Shown here: positions 32,431 to 41,164 of the stretch, in pieces
Position numbering within the stretch: the stretch's first letter is position 1
How the letters are laid out: each line of letters begins with the position of its first letter
Assembly: GCF_000429905.1 (NCBI RefSeq)
Contig: NZ_AUCT01000008.1
Coordinates: 1 to 64,000 of the forward strand
Origin: Desulfatibacillum aliphaticivorans DSM 15576
Lineage (GTDB): Bacteria; Desulfobacterota; Desulfobacteria; Desulfobacterales; Desulfatibacillaceae
DNA length: 64,000 nt
Direction of reading: 5' to 3'
The notes under the pieces: model-generated
Told to the model about the DNA's origin: nothing
Seen by the model: the letters and a program-made list of their open reading frames with translations, nothing else
The model's database searches: none
Translations under genes and position numbers: made by a program

Positions 32431-34359
32431 TTATTCGGAGGCGTCCTTGCTTCTCAAAGGACGCACCCGGACCATTAGATCGCCTTTGGCGACCTGCTGC
32501 CCTTCGGTCACGGCAACTTCAGACACCACGCCGGCGATGGCCGCGTCCAAAGAATTGAGCATTTTCATGGCTTCCAGGACCAAAAGCGTATCTCCCTCGG
32601 AAATCTTCTGATCCACTTCCAGGGAAATCTGGGCCACCACCCCGGTCATGGGGGCGCGCACCTCTCCCATTTCGGCCAGGGAGGCGATTTCCGCCTGGGT
32701 AAGCTCCTTCTGCGGCCCCGCCTGCCCCTGGGAGGCTTCCGGGTAATGATGGAAGGGCTCCAGATGATGGTCCACGTACAGGTAATTCAACTGGCTGCCG
32801 TCATGCAATTCCTGGGTGCTGGCAAAGGTGACGGAGTGGTGCTTGCCCGTGTGGTCGGCGAAGGTCACCACCTCTTCCGCATCGAACCCGCCCTGGCGCA
32901 GCCATACGGACGGAGGCAGCACATAGGTCTTGCCATATTCCTCCTCGAACTTGAGGAAGTTCACGGCATCCCTGGGATGCTGGAGATACAAGACCAGTTC
33001 CTCAATGTCCGCCGGGCGGCCCAAAGCCTTTTCCAGTTCAGCCTGTTCGGCCTCCAGGTCTACGGGCGGGCATTCCTCGATGCCGGAATCCCGCTCCACA
33101 ATGGCTTTCCAATCCTTGCCGAAGGCGGCTTCGTATATTTCGTCCGCCGGCCTGTAGAATGGGAAGGGCCCGTAGCGCTCCAGAAGCAGGCGCTTCAAGT
33201 CCTCGGAGGCGTTAACATAGCGTTTGCCGGACAGCGTGTGCGTGACCGCCGTGGTCCAGAGGATCTGGGATCCCGGGGTGACGCTCCAGTAATTGCCCAG
33301 CTCCTTGTGGACCCGGGGCAGCTCCTTCATGAGGATTTCGTTCATGCGGTCCAGAAACCCGCCCTTGACCGCCTGCTCAAAGCTGGAGCCCATGGCGCCG
33401 CCGGGCAGTTTGTGGGTGTGGACCGTGGGGTCGAAGCCCTTGAACTGGGACTCGAACACGGCGTAAGCCGGACGCTCCTGTTTGAGCTTGTCCGAGGTTG
33501 CGATCACGGCGTCCCGATTAATTCCTTCGGCCTTGTATCCCATGTCCTCCAGCAGATCCAGGACCGTCAGCAGCGGAGGCGGGCCGAAGAAACCGGTCAT
33601 GGCATGGTCGGCGGCGTCAATGATTTTCGCGCCGGCCTGAACGGCGGCCAGAATTCTGCCGATGTCGTTTCCGTCCGTATTATGGCCGTGGTAGTGGATG
33701 ATCAGCTCCGGGTAGGCGTCCAGCAGCGCGGAAACCAGTTGGCCGATGCGCTGGGGGGTTCCCAGGCCCGAGTGGTTTTTCAGGGCCAGCAGAATATCCG
33801 GGCCGGTGACGTCCAGGATTTCGCCCACTTTCTTTACGTAAAATTCGTCCGTGTGCTCCGGGCCGGTGGAAAAGCACACCGTGGCCTCCAGGAACTTGCC
33901 CGCCCTCTGAACTTCCTCAAACACGGGAATCATGTTGGGGACGTGGTTCAAAAAGTCGAAGACCCGCCAGACTTCCACGTACTTGGCGAATTCCTTGACC
34001 GTGAGCCTGAGGACGTTTTCGGGATAGGGCCTGTACCCGAAGAGGTTGACGCCGCGGCACAGGGTCTGGAACATAGTGTTGGGCATGAGGCTGCGAAGAA
34101 GCTGCAGCCGCTCAAAGGGATTGATCTGCTTGCGGAGCATATCCACATGCACCGAGGCGCCGCCCGTGATTTCCAGGGAGAAATATCCGGCCGCCTCCCT
34201 TTCGGGAGCGACCAGGATGTCCGTATGCGCCAGGATGCGGTTTTTAAAGTCCGACTGGGACAAGTCCCTCGCCGTATTGGTGACAAAATAGGAATCGGAG
34301 CCGCGTATGGCTTTTAGAGCCTCTTTGACGTCCGAGCCCGGAGTGATGCGAATAGACAT
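32431..34359 (-). CDS. Biotin-dependent carboxyltransferase with biotinyl domain (PycB/OadA-like, divergent)
   Basis: A 642-residue protein. Residues 1 to about 300 are the carboxyltransferase barrel, a middle region is the PYC_OADA conserved domain, and the C-terminal 75 residues are a biotinyl domain with VLEAMKM. The metal-site positions of pyruvate carboxylase appear kept (Asp in RDLSQS, Lys in ALKNHSGL, His in HGHNTDG), but the usual contexts RDAHQS, KDMAG and HTHDTSG are changed. The acceptor could be pyruvate or another 2-oxo acid. It lies 38 nt after the biotin carboxylase gene. AAAGGAG precedes the ATG. Confidence 0.85.
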   Translation of the reverse strand: MSIRITPGSDVKEALKAIRGSDSYFVTNTARDLSQSDFKNRILAHTDILVAPEREAAGYFSLEITGGASVHVDMLRKQINPFERLQLLRSLMPNTMFQTLCRGVNLFGYRPYPENVLRLTVKEFAKYVEVWRVFDFLNHVPNMIPVFEEVQRAGKFLEATVCFSTGPEHTDEFYVKKVGEILDVTGPDILLALKNHSGLGTPQRIGQLVSALLDAYPELIIHYHGHNTDGNDIGRILAAVQAGAKIIDAADHAMTGFFGPPPLLTVLDLLEDMGYKAEGINRDAVIATSDKLKQERPAYAVFESQFKGFDPTVHTHKLPGGAMGSSFEQAVKGGFLDRMNEILMKELPRVHKELGNYWSVTPGSQILWTTAVTHTLSGKRYVNASEDLKRLLLERYGPFPFYRPADEIYEAAFGKDWKAIVERDSGIEECPPVDLEAEQAELEKALGRPADIEELVLYLQHPRDAVNFLKFEEEYGKTYVLPPSVWLRQGGFDAEEVVTFADHTGKHHSVTFASTQELHDGSQLNYLYVDHHLEPFHHYPEASQGQAGPQKELTQAEIASLAEMGEVRAPMTGVVAQISLEVDQKISEGDTLLVLEAMKMLNSLDAAIAGVVSEVAVTEGQQVAKGDLMVRVRPLRSKDASE

Positions 34360-34397
34360 ATCATCTCCTTTATATATGCTAAGGCCTGCTAAGCCTG

Positions 34398-35852
34398 TTA
34401 TTCGGCGAAAATGTTCTTTCCGTGATAATGGATGGCGGAAAGCAGCTTGGCCACCTTGGCTTCCTGGGCCTCCTGGTCGCTGTAGTCGTACAGCTCGGGA
34501 TGGCGCTCCAGGTATCCGGTGTCAAAGGCGCCGGAGGCGAACTCCGGCTCCAGCACCAGCTTGCGATAGAACGGGATGGTGGTCTTTGGGCCCACGATCC
34601 GGTAGTTCTTCAGAGCCCTGGACAGCCGGGAGACCGCCTCGTCCCAGCGGAAGCCGTACACCGTGAGCTTGACCAGCAGGGAGTCGTATTCCGTGGGGAT
34701 GGTGTAGCCCTGATAGGCCATGCCGTCCAAACGAATGCCGGGGCCGCCGGGGGAGTTATACACGGCCACGTGCTTGCCGCTTTCCGGGGCGAAATCCTGC
34801 TTGGGGTCTTCGGCGTTGATCCGCATTTCAATGGCGAATCCGCGGCAGAAAACCTCGTCCTGGGTCACGTCCAGCTTTTTGCCCTCGGCCACGCGAATCA
34901 TGCGGCGGACAATGTCAATTCCAGTGACCACTTCGGTCACGGTATGCTCCACCTGGAGGCGGGTGTTGATTTCCAAAAAATAAAAGCTGTCGTCCGAGTC
35001 CACCAGAAACTCCACGGTGCCTGCGTTGACGTAGCCCACGTGTTTGGCGTATTGGATGGCCGACTGGCAGATTTTTTCCTCCAGGGCCGGGTCCAGCAGG
35101 CTGGGGGCGATTTCCACCAGCTTTTGGTGCCTGCGCTGGATGGAGCAATTCCTGCCGCCCATATGGATGACGTTTCCATGCTGGTCGCCCAAAATCTGCA
35201 CTTCAATGTGACGGGGATTGACGATTCCTTTTTCCAGATACAGGCGGCCGTCGCCGAAAGCGGAAATGGCTTCGTTCTTGGCGATTTCAATCTGGCTTAG
35301 CAGTTCCTTTTCCGAGTCCACCTTGCGGATGCCCCTGCCTCCGCCGCCGGCGACCGCCTTGAGCATGACGGGATATCCGTATTTTGCGCCGAATTCCACG
35401 GCGGCGCGCTTGCCGTCGCCGCCGGGGGGGAGGATGCCGCTGCCGGGAATGGTGGGCAGCCCCGCCTCTTCCGCCAGACGGCGCGATATGGTCTTGTCTC
35501 CCAAATCCTGAATGGTGGCTGCTGAAGGTCCTATGAAAACCAGCCCTGCTTCTTCGCAGGCGGCGGCGAACTGGGGGTTTTCCGCCAGGAACCCATAGCC
35601 GGGATGCACGGCCTGGGCGCCGCTCTTTCGCGCAGCCCAAATAATGCGGTCAATGTCCAAATAATCCTTGCGGGGGCCGGGGCCTATCCACACAGCCTCG
35701 TCGGCGATGCGGAGATGGCGGCTTTCTGCATCGGGGGATTCGTAGATCGCCACCGCCCGTTTCCCTTCTTCCTGAACGCCGCGGCACAACCGGATGGCAA
35801 TCTCGCCGCGGTTTGCTACAAGCACTTTTTCAATGGGGGGAATTGTGTTCAC
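34398..35852 (-). CDS. Biotin carboxylase subunit (AccC/PycA-like)
   Basis: A 484-residue ATP-grasp enzyme that carboxylates biotin with bicarbonate. It shows VLVANRGEIAIRLCRGVQEE, VHPGYGFLAEN, the glycine-rich ATP loop KAVAGGGGRGIRKV, RHIEVQILGDQHGNVIHMG, and EINTRLQVEHTVTE with the catalytic Glu/Arg set. Initiation is at GTG, with AGGAG upstream. It pairs with the downstream carboxyltransferase/biotinyl subunit to form a two-subunit carboxylase like PycAB or 2-oxoglutarate carboxylase. The C-terminal 40 residues are a normal extension. Confidence 0.93.
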   Translation of the reverse strand: MNTIPPIEKVLVANRGEIAIRLCRGVQEEGKRAVAIYESPDAESRHLRIADEAVWIGPGPRKDYLDIDRIIWAARKSGAQAVHPGYGFLAENPQFAAACEEAGLVFIGPSAATIQDLGDKTISRRLAEEAGLPTIPGSGILPPGGDGKRAAVEFGAKYGYPVMLKAVAGGGGRGIRKVDSEKELLSQIEIAKNEAISAFGDGRLYLEKGIVNPRHIEVQILGDQHGNVIHMGGRNCSIQRRHQKLVEIAPSLLDPALEEKICQSAIQYAKHVGYVNAGTVEFLVDSDDSFYFLEINTRLQVEHTVTEVVTGIDIVRRMIRVAEGKKLDVTQDEVFCRGFAIEMRINAEDPKQDFAPESGKHVAVYNSPGGPGIRLDGMAYQGYTIPTEYDSLLVKLTVYGFRWDEAVSRLSRALKNYRIVGPKTTIPFYRKLVLEPEFASGAFDTGYLERHPELYDYSDQEAQEAKVAKLLSAIHYHGKNIFAE

Positions 35853-36161
35853 GCGATTCTCCTTCTATTTGGATTTTCGGCCATAGCCACACTACAAAAC
35901 CGGCCGAAGGAACCTTTGATTGTAGCACAGTATTACTCAATCAGCAAAAGCAAAATTTGTTCGGCCGTACAATCCCGTAATTCAGGCAGCCGGTCAGTCT
36001 GTGAAATGCTTCCCATTATCAATGTGAGATTTCTCGTATTTTTGCTGTGAAAGGCTTCATTTACATCTTATGCAAGCTCTTGTAGACATATACCGTGGCT
36101 CCCAGCGGCTACGCCATGACGACAGTCAAACAAACCGGCGCTGGGGAAGGAGGTAAGGACC
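35853..36161. other. Divergent intergenic region
   Basis: About 310 bp between the biotin carboxylase gene and a small membrane gene. It is AT-rich in the centre (35920-36050) and must hold the carboxylase promoter, but I see no clear consensus pair, hairpin or operator. Confidence 0.4.
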
Positions 36162-36572
36162 ATGAGAAGGCGCCCTTTATCAATCACAATCATCGCATGG
36201 ACGCTCATCGTTATTGGATTAAACATTGCTTTTTTGACCTTGCTGGTTATGCCCACCACGCCCGGCCTCAAGGAATACACCCTGGCCAATCTGCCCCCTG
36301 AACTGTTTTACATCCTGGCCTTTGCATCGGCGGGAATCTCCCTTTTCTCCGGGATGTTCATGCTGGGCGGCGCCAATTGGACCCGGTACATGTGCCTGGC
36401 CTACGGCGCGGTTTTTCTTGCGTGGTCATTCGTCGCCCTTCCGGGCAACGGCCTGCTGATTCCGGAAATGGGAGTGTTCGCGATTATCTTATTCTTTTTA
36501 TTCAAGCCCGGCGCCAGGGATTTTTTCGCGCCCAGGGGCATGACGGCCACACAGGATCACGGTATTTTTTAA
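36162..36572 (+). CDS. Small four-span membrane protein
   Basis: A 136-residue hydrophobic protein, ATG preceded by AAGGAGG. Four spans are visible: ITIIAWTLIVIGLNIAFL, LFYILAFASAGISLFSGMF, YMCLAYGAVFLAWSFVAL and EMGVFAIILFFLF. The C-terminal tail is short and soluble (RDFFAPRG). I do not recognise a characterised family; the repeat-like halves resemble small uncharacterised membrane proteins. It is a single-gene unit, followed by a terminator-like hairpin at 36713-36742. Confidence 0.75.
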   Translation: MRRRPLSITIIAWTLIVIGLNIAFLTLLVMPTTPGLKEYTLANLPPELFYILAFASAGISLFSGMFMLGGANWTRYMCLAYGAVFLAWSFVALPGNGLLIPEMGVFAIILFFLFKPGARDFFAPRGMTATQDHGIF

Positions 36573-36663
36573 TTGAACCGCAAGCATTTATCACCCAGTT
36601 TATCCTTCCGAATTCACCCTGCAGGGTGCACGGACAAGTGCATCCTGTTTCCGCAAAACCGGA

Positions 36664-36693
36664 TTGACATGCGGTAAACCCTCATCGTACTAT
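36664..36693 (+). promoter_or_regulatory. Predicted sigma-70 promoter
   Basis: TTGACA (36664-36669), 18-nt spacer, TACTAT (36688-36693). The predicted start near 36700 lies immediately before the hairpin at 36713. Confidence 0.5.
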
Positions 36694-36712
36694 ACACCCT
36701 TCTAAGCCTTTT

Positions 36713-36742
36713 GAGGCGTTGCGTCATCGCAGGCCTCTTTTT
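36713..36742 (+). terminator. Terminator-like hairpin in a leader
   Basis: GAGGC (36713-36717) and GCG (36721-36723) pair with CGC (36728-36730) and GCCTC (36733-36737), followed by five T. It could end the upstream membrane gene or attenuate the next one. Confidence 0.55.
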
Positions 36743-36803
36743 ATTGTTCTCATTGTACAGTTTTAACATTTCGGCGCTAAGGTCGTCCGGAAAGGTTTTC
36801 GCC

Positions 36804-37034
36804 GTGGATCTGATTTGGCAGTATAAAAGCGTTTTGTTTGCAATCATTATTGCAATAGCCTATTTCTTTTTCATCAGACCCCGGCTGAAAGCGGGCGTAA
36901 AAGCCAAGGAGCAAGAGGGGCCGACCTATGTCTGCGACCAATGCGGAGACATGGATTGCGATTGCCACCCCCTGGAAGAATCAGAGGATCCGGCAGCCGC
37001 TCGGGAAAGGCAACACGACCATACCAACGATTAA
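36804..37034 (+). CDS. Small anchored protein with CxxC/CDC cysteine motif
   Basis: With the GTG start at 36804 (GGAAAGG upstream) the protein has 76 residues. One membrane span (SVLFAIIIAIAYFFFI) is followed by a basic segment and a cytoplasmic-looking tail with VCDQCGDMDCDCHP, a plausible metal site. The frame also opens at a TTG at 36711, which would add a second hydrophobic stretch but start inside the terminator-like hairpin. I favour the shorter form. No family recognised. It is 45 nt upstream of the DHH gene and may be co-transcribed. Confidence 0.6.
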   Translation: MDLIWQYKSVLFAIIIAIAYFFFIRPRLKAGVKAKEQEGPTYVCDQCGDMDCDCHPLEESEDPAAARERQHDHTND

Positions 37035-37079
37035 CTTATTAAAATAATAATACATATGGAATGCCAAGGAGGATACGCC

Positions 37080-38000
37080 ATGAGAATTTTAACCCGCTCG
37101 GATTTCGACGGCCTGGGATGCGCCGTTTTGCTGAAGGAAGTGGGTATGATGGACGACATCAAATTCGTCCACCCCAAAGACATCCAGGACGGACTGGTGC
37201 AAGTGACCTCGGACGACATCCTGGCGAACATTCCTTACGTCCCCGGATGCGGCATGTGGTTCGACCATCATTCCAGCGAAGAGGAAAGAAAGCTCCACGG
37301 AGAATTTGAAGGAAGCTGCGATCCAAACGCCCCCAGCGCAGCCCGGGTGATTTACGACTACTACGGGGGCAAGGAAAAATTCTCCGATCCTCATTTCGAC
37401 GAATTGATTGCAGCCGTGGACAAAGCGGACTCGGCCGATTTCACCGCCGACGAAATTCTCAACCCCAGCGGTTGGGTGCTTCTTTCCTTTGTCATGGACC
37501 CGCGCACCGGCCTCGGCAGGTATCACGATTACCGCATCAGCAATTACGCCCTGATGCTGGACATGATCGATTATTGCCGGAGTAAAAGCATTGACGAAAT
37601 TCTGGAAGTTCCCGACGTTCAGGAAAGGACCATGCGCTACTTCGAGCAGGACGCCCTGTTCCGGGGGATGATCGATCAAAAAGCGGTGGTTCGCGGCAAC
37701 GTTATCGTCCTGGATCTCAGGGATCAGGAGGAAATTTATACGGGCAACCGTTTCCTCGTCTACAGCATGTTCCCGGATCAAAACATCTCCATCCAGGTGA
37801 TTTGGGGCTTTCAGCGCCAGAACATCGTCATGACCTGCGGACATTCCATCATCAACCGGACGTCCAAGACCAACGTGGGCTCCCTCTGCCTGAAATACGG
37901 CGGCGGCGGCCACGAAAAAGTGGGGACCTGCCAGGTGCCCATAGAAAAAGCGGACGCGATTTTGGAAGAAATTATCGCCCAAATGAACCAGGACGGATAA
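37080..38000 (+). CDS. DHH family phosphoesterase, exopolyphosphatase-like
   Basis: A 306-residue cytoplasmic protein. The N-terminal DHH domain has SDFDGLGCAVLL (D8, D10) and FDHHSS (D62, H63, H64), which bind the catalytic metals. The C-terminal DHHA1 domain ends in YGGGGHEKVGTCQVP. This architecture occurs in nanoRNases and cyclic-dinucleotide or pyrophosphate hydrolases; the natural substrate is uncertain. The ATG at 37080 is chosen for its AAGGAGG site; the open frame extends 24 nt upstream. Confidence 0.85.
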   Translation: MRILTRSDFDGLGCAVLLKEVGMMDDIKFVHPKDIQDGLVQVTSDDILANIPYVPGCGMWFDHHSSEEERKLHGEFEGSCDPNAPSAARVIYDYYGGKEKFSDPHFDELIAAVDKADSADFTADEILNPSGWVLLSFVMDPRTGLGRYHDYRISNYALMLDMIDYCRSKSIDEILEVPDVQERTMRYFEQDALFRGMIDQKAVVRGNVIVLDLRDQEEIYTGNRFLVYSMFPDQNISIQVIWGFQRQNIVMTCGHSIINRTSKTNVGSLCLKYGGGGHEKVGTCQVPIEKADAILEEIIAQMNQDG

Positions 38001-38026
38001 AAACGCCCTTTGATAAGAACGAGATC

Positions 38027-38058
38027 AAGGAGGAAAACCGGCTGCGGTTTTCCTCCTT
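38027..38058 (+). terminator. Hairpin after the DHH gene
   Basis: A 14-bp perfect stem AAGGAGGAAAACCG (38027-38040) / CGGTTTTCCTCCTT (38045-38058) with loop GCTG. The trailing T-run is poor (GTTATT), but stability and position fit a terminator. Confidence 0.65.
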
Positions 38059-38163
38059 GTTATTGCAGGGGGCCTTGCATAACCCATAAAAAGCATTATT
38101 GTTTTTATATGTTTTAAACCCGGCGTTCCCCATGGAGGGGGCGTGAATCTCAAGGAGGAGTTC

Positions 38164-38301
38164 ATGAAAACCATTTTAGAACTGATGCTGGCATTCACTC
38201 TGACGGCCATATCCATCGCGGCCGTGCCGTTCGCCATGGCCTACGCCATGATTCCGGAAAACAGCAAAACCGCCAAAAGGCTGCCCGCGCCCAAACGCTA
38301 A
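38164..38301 (+). CDS. 45-residue membrane peptide
   Basis: A strong AAGGAGG site precedes the ATG. The first 29 residues are hydrophobic (ILELMLAFTLTAISIAAVPF, then AMAYAM), and the tail is basic (NSKTAKRLPAPKR). It could be a small single-span protein or a cleaved peptide. It is too short for family assignment; it is called for its binding site and its clean hydrophobic/basic pattern. Confidence 0.6.
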   Translation: MKTILELMLAFTLTAISIAAVPFAMAYAMIPENSKTAKRLPAPKR

Positions 38302-38868
38302 GAACTGTTTGTAACGCCGCGCCTCCCCGGATAGCGGCGGTCCGCATCCCACCCGCACCCGAAGCATTCCCCTGAGTGCAACCACTTGACTTCACTTAAA
38401 AAATAAAACGACCGCTCGCTCCTTGATTGTTACGATTGTTTGACCATTAGATGCACCTTCTCTATATGGCGGATGCATCACAGAAAAAAGTTAGTCTTTT
38501 AGCCAAAGAGACCCTCAAAGCCAGCCTATGGATACTCCTATAGCATACATAATTTTCTTCAGTCTATAAGTCGCACCCCTTGAACAAACGACACATAATA
38601 GCCTTTATATCCCTGCATTTTTTGCTTGACAAGCAGAAGACCACATAGTAATTTTTATCTATCATGTAAAAATTTAACCATATTCATCCACAATAGGCTT
38701 TTTTTAGGCTTTTACTGGGGAAAGTAACTGTGATGTTTTTTTCCCTTCGTCTAATGGTGAGAGCGGCAAAAACAGCCCCCAAAAAGTATGCTTTACCTCC
38801 CTTCTCGCGACGACTTTTGGGAGGTGCCCTAGTCATTATGGATTCAGCCAATATGGGAGAAGAAAGAA
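38302..38868. other. AT-rich non-coding leader with predicted promoter
   Basis: A marked drop in GC begins near 38395. A promoter-like pair TTGACA (38626-38631), 17 nt, TAATTT (38649-38654) could drive the membrane trio. An imperfect hairpin pairs CCCCCAAAAAGT (near 38775) with ACTTTTGGGAGG (38811-38822). I see no gene. Confidence 0.45.
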
Positions 38869-39246
38869 ATGGCTAGATCTATTACCCCTACTTCTTCATA
38901 CTCCGATGTTCTCATTCAACTGATTCCAGCGGAAATGGTAAGCGCCTATATTGCCATCCAGGAAATGGCGATAGACTGCCCCAGACATAAAGACGTTGTC
39001 TTGCTTGGATCGGCGCTGATCTTGCTTATAGCTTTACCATTTTATCTATTTAAAATTCAGGGGGTTGTATCAAAAAGACAGATAGTTGTGACGATGGTTT
39101 CATTTGTAATCTGGGTTTTTAGCGTTGGAGGAAGATTTATTGATCCCATTTCGACAGACCCAATATGGAGAGCCGCAGCCTTAATCCTTTGGACAACTTT
39201 TGCACCTATGTTTTATGTTCAAACAGGACAAGACGCAAATGACTAA
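38869..39246 (+). CDS. Unknown three-span membrane protein
   Basis: A 125-residue protein, ATG preceded by GGGAGAAG. The N-terminus has VLIQLIPAEMVSAYIAIQEM, a motif I have seen at the start of other small uncharacterised membrane proteins (IPxExVxxYxAIQ), without a known role. Three spans follow: VVLLGSALILLIALPFYLF, VVTMVSFVIWVFSVGG and AALILWTTFAPMFYV. The stop overlaps the next start by 8 nt. Base composition is lower in GC than the neighbours, suggesting transfer. Confidence 0.65.
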   Translation: MARSITPTSSYSDVLIQLIPAEMVSAYIAIQEMAIDCPRHKDVVLLGSALILLIALPFYLFKIQGVVSKRQIVVTMVSFVIWVFSVGGRFIDPISTDPIWRAAALILWTTFAPMFYVQTGQDAND

Positions 39247-40084
39247 ATCCATTACAAGCTGTAGGGCTACGAAAAAATGCTTTAATTGTTTCGTTTTCTT
39301 ATTCATTTTATTAACATGGATTTTCCCAACATGTGGTTTTTCAAAAGAAATGGACCCTCCAAGATACGGAAAAAACGCGTTTTATTCGTTTCCTGTGGGC
39401 ACAGTTGCTTTTCTTCCAGGCATAATAGACGAGGCTGATGCTAAAGAATTTATTCAGTTCTGTATATTGCCTGAGTCGGGTGCATACCAACTGCAGAAGC
39501 AAGTTGAATACTGGTTTGTCGTGAATCACCATCTTCCTCGTGAAACAGGTACATTTTCCTACATCGGCGTTTCAGCGCTTTCCTTTTTGGATAGAAATGT
39601 AAAAAAATTAGATCAGCCTGTTTCTATGTTCAGAAATGCCGGTTGGTCCCGTTTAGACGACGCTAACTTTTCAAACAATAACGAGAGACGAGTTGGATCT
39701 GAAATTTCACCAAGAGATTTTTTTGCGTTCCATAAAGAAACAAAAAATCTCTTCGATCAAGATCGACAATTAGGACACCCATGGCATGGAAATTTCACCA
39801 AAACGCATAGTTCATTCTCAGAGAGAACGTATTGGGACTTAGGCTCAATTTTATATGGGGATTTATCAACCTACGGTTTTGATAATGAAATATTCCAAAA
39901 TGCATGTACGCGTGTTGATGGAAAACTCCTCCGATTTCAATTTACATCAAAGAAAAATTCAAATAACCCTCTCATATTTAGGTTGAACGGAACAAACAGA
40001 ACTGGCTCATATTTAAAACTGTTTTCACCTGATCATTATAATGACTTTTACAGGACGTTCTCCTTAACCTATACAGAAGATTAG
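39239..40084 (+). CDS. Unknown exported protein
   Basis: A 281-residue protein. The N-terminus is basic and Cys-containing, then hydrophobic (FVFLFILLTWIFPTCGF), a signal peptide or anchor; the PTCG sequence is not a good lipobox. The rest is soluble and rich in aromatic and Asn residues (PGSGAYQLQKQ-like region, GHPWHGNFTKTHSSFSERTY, FQFTSKKNSNNPLIFRLNGT). No family recognised. The ATG at 39239 overlaps the upstream stop (ATGACTAA). It probably works with the membrane proteins on either side. Confidence 0.6.
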   Translation: MTKSITSCRATKKCFNCFVFLFILLTWIFPTCGFSKEMDPPRYGKNAFYSFPVGTVAFLPGIIDEADAKEFIQFCILPESGAYQLQKQVEYWFVVNHHLPRETGTFSYIGVSALSFLDRNVKKLDQPVSMFRNAGWSRLDDANFSNNNERRVGSEISPRDFFAFHKETKNLFDQDRQLGHPWHGNFTKTHSSFSERTYWDLGSILYGDLSTYGFDNEIFQNACTRVDGKLLRFQFTSKKNSNNPLIFRLNGTNRTGSYLKLFSPDHYNDFYRTFSLTYTED

Positions 40085-40175
40085 TCTTTGAAGGGTTGAA
40101 ATTTGTTTCTGGATACATCCTTAGTACACGACTAACTTCATTTCCGATTGAAATTTCAGAGGGAGCGATGTAGCG

Positions 40176-40604
40176 ATGAGTACAGTATTCTTTATGGTTA
40201 TGGGCTTCACATTTTCGATAGTCTGTGGGCATGCTGTCGTTTCTAAATTCAGTGATTGGTTTGCACATGAAATTGAGAAAGAGTGTAGAGGTTGGGAGAT
40301 AGATGTCAATATTTGTCAACAATCTATTTTTAGAGTAAACATATTAGCTGCCACTGTTGGACATGTCGAAAGAATATTTTTTACCGTGGCAACAATCATT
40401 TCGCCAGCTTCTGGTCCTGCCGTCATGGTTGGATGGCTTGCCTTAAAAATGGCCACCAATTGGCATCCTTATTCGTCATCTTCAACAAAATGCAAAGAAG
40501 AGTCGCAAGTCTTAAGAGCAAAGGCAATGGGGGCAGTTTCAAGCGGCTTACTGTCTATGTTGTTCGCCCTGTTTGGAGGCTTGCTGTGTCGTCTTGGCCT
40601 TTGA
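40176..40604 (+). CDS. Unknown membrane protein
   Basis: A 142-residue protein. Spans: VFFMVMGFTFSIVCGHAVV, a central segment after VGHVERIFFTVATIISP (the GxxERxxF motif is common in small uncharacterised membrane proteins), and SSGLLSMLFALFGGLLC at the end. A charged, Cys-containing loop joins the first two (EIEKECRGWEIDVNIC). It is 91 nt after the exported protein, same strand and similar low GC. No function can be assigned. Confidence 0.6.
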   Translation: MSTVFFMVMGFTFSIVCGHAVVSKFSDWFAHEIEKECRGWEIDVNICQQSIFRVNILAATVGHVERIFFTVATIISPASGPAVMVGWLALKMATNWHPYSSSSTKCKEESQVLRAKAMGAVSSGLLSMLFALFGGLLCRLGL

Positions 40605-41097
40605 ATGAGCAATAATGGATTCTCGCCCCCCCCTGACTAATCGATTAACCTTGCACCATTATGAAATCGCACATAATTTCTGCGCTATAGTGACAAACTA
40701 ACATAGTTTATCAATCCATAATCAGCCCGCAATATGGCTTTAGGGGACATCCTAAAATCGGTTTATGCGTTTTGTTCATCACTTTCAAAAAATTCTGGCT
40801 GTTTTTTAAACTTCCCGTAATCATACTTGTGGACTCTTGAGGACATCCGTCAAAAACTCGAAAGACTGATAGGGACGATGGGAAAAGGGAGTAATTTGAC
40901 TGCTTGGGCAAGCCCCCTGAGAGGGGCCTGTAAAATAAAATTTTGGTTTTCGGCCGCACGCATGGAAGCGGTTTTATTCCCGATCCCTGTAGGGAAGGTG
41001 CGGAGAAGGATGAGGCGGAGGTATGCATTCCCACATGCACCATGGGAGCGAGTCCGAAAAGCATGAACCATGGGAAACATGAACAGCAAAAAACATA

Positions 41098-41164
41098 AAC
41101 CACGGAACACACGGAAGACACGGAAGGGTCGTTTTCAGTGTTTTCCGTGTCTTCCGTGGTTAAC
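41098..41164. repeat. CCACGGAACACACGG-type palindromic repeat, copy 2
   Basis: The left arm begins AAACCACGGAACACACGG (41098) and the right arm TTTTCCGTGTCTTCCGTGGT ends near 41160. Both share ACACGGAA units with copy 1 at 22447-22512. The long imperfect hairpin is non-coding. Confidence 0.75.

Noticed and set aside
32746..34317. 523-codon open frame opposite the carboxyltransferase gene
   Set aside because: Antisense frame without family features; the minus-strand protein has a biotinyl domain and metal-site residues.
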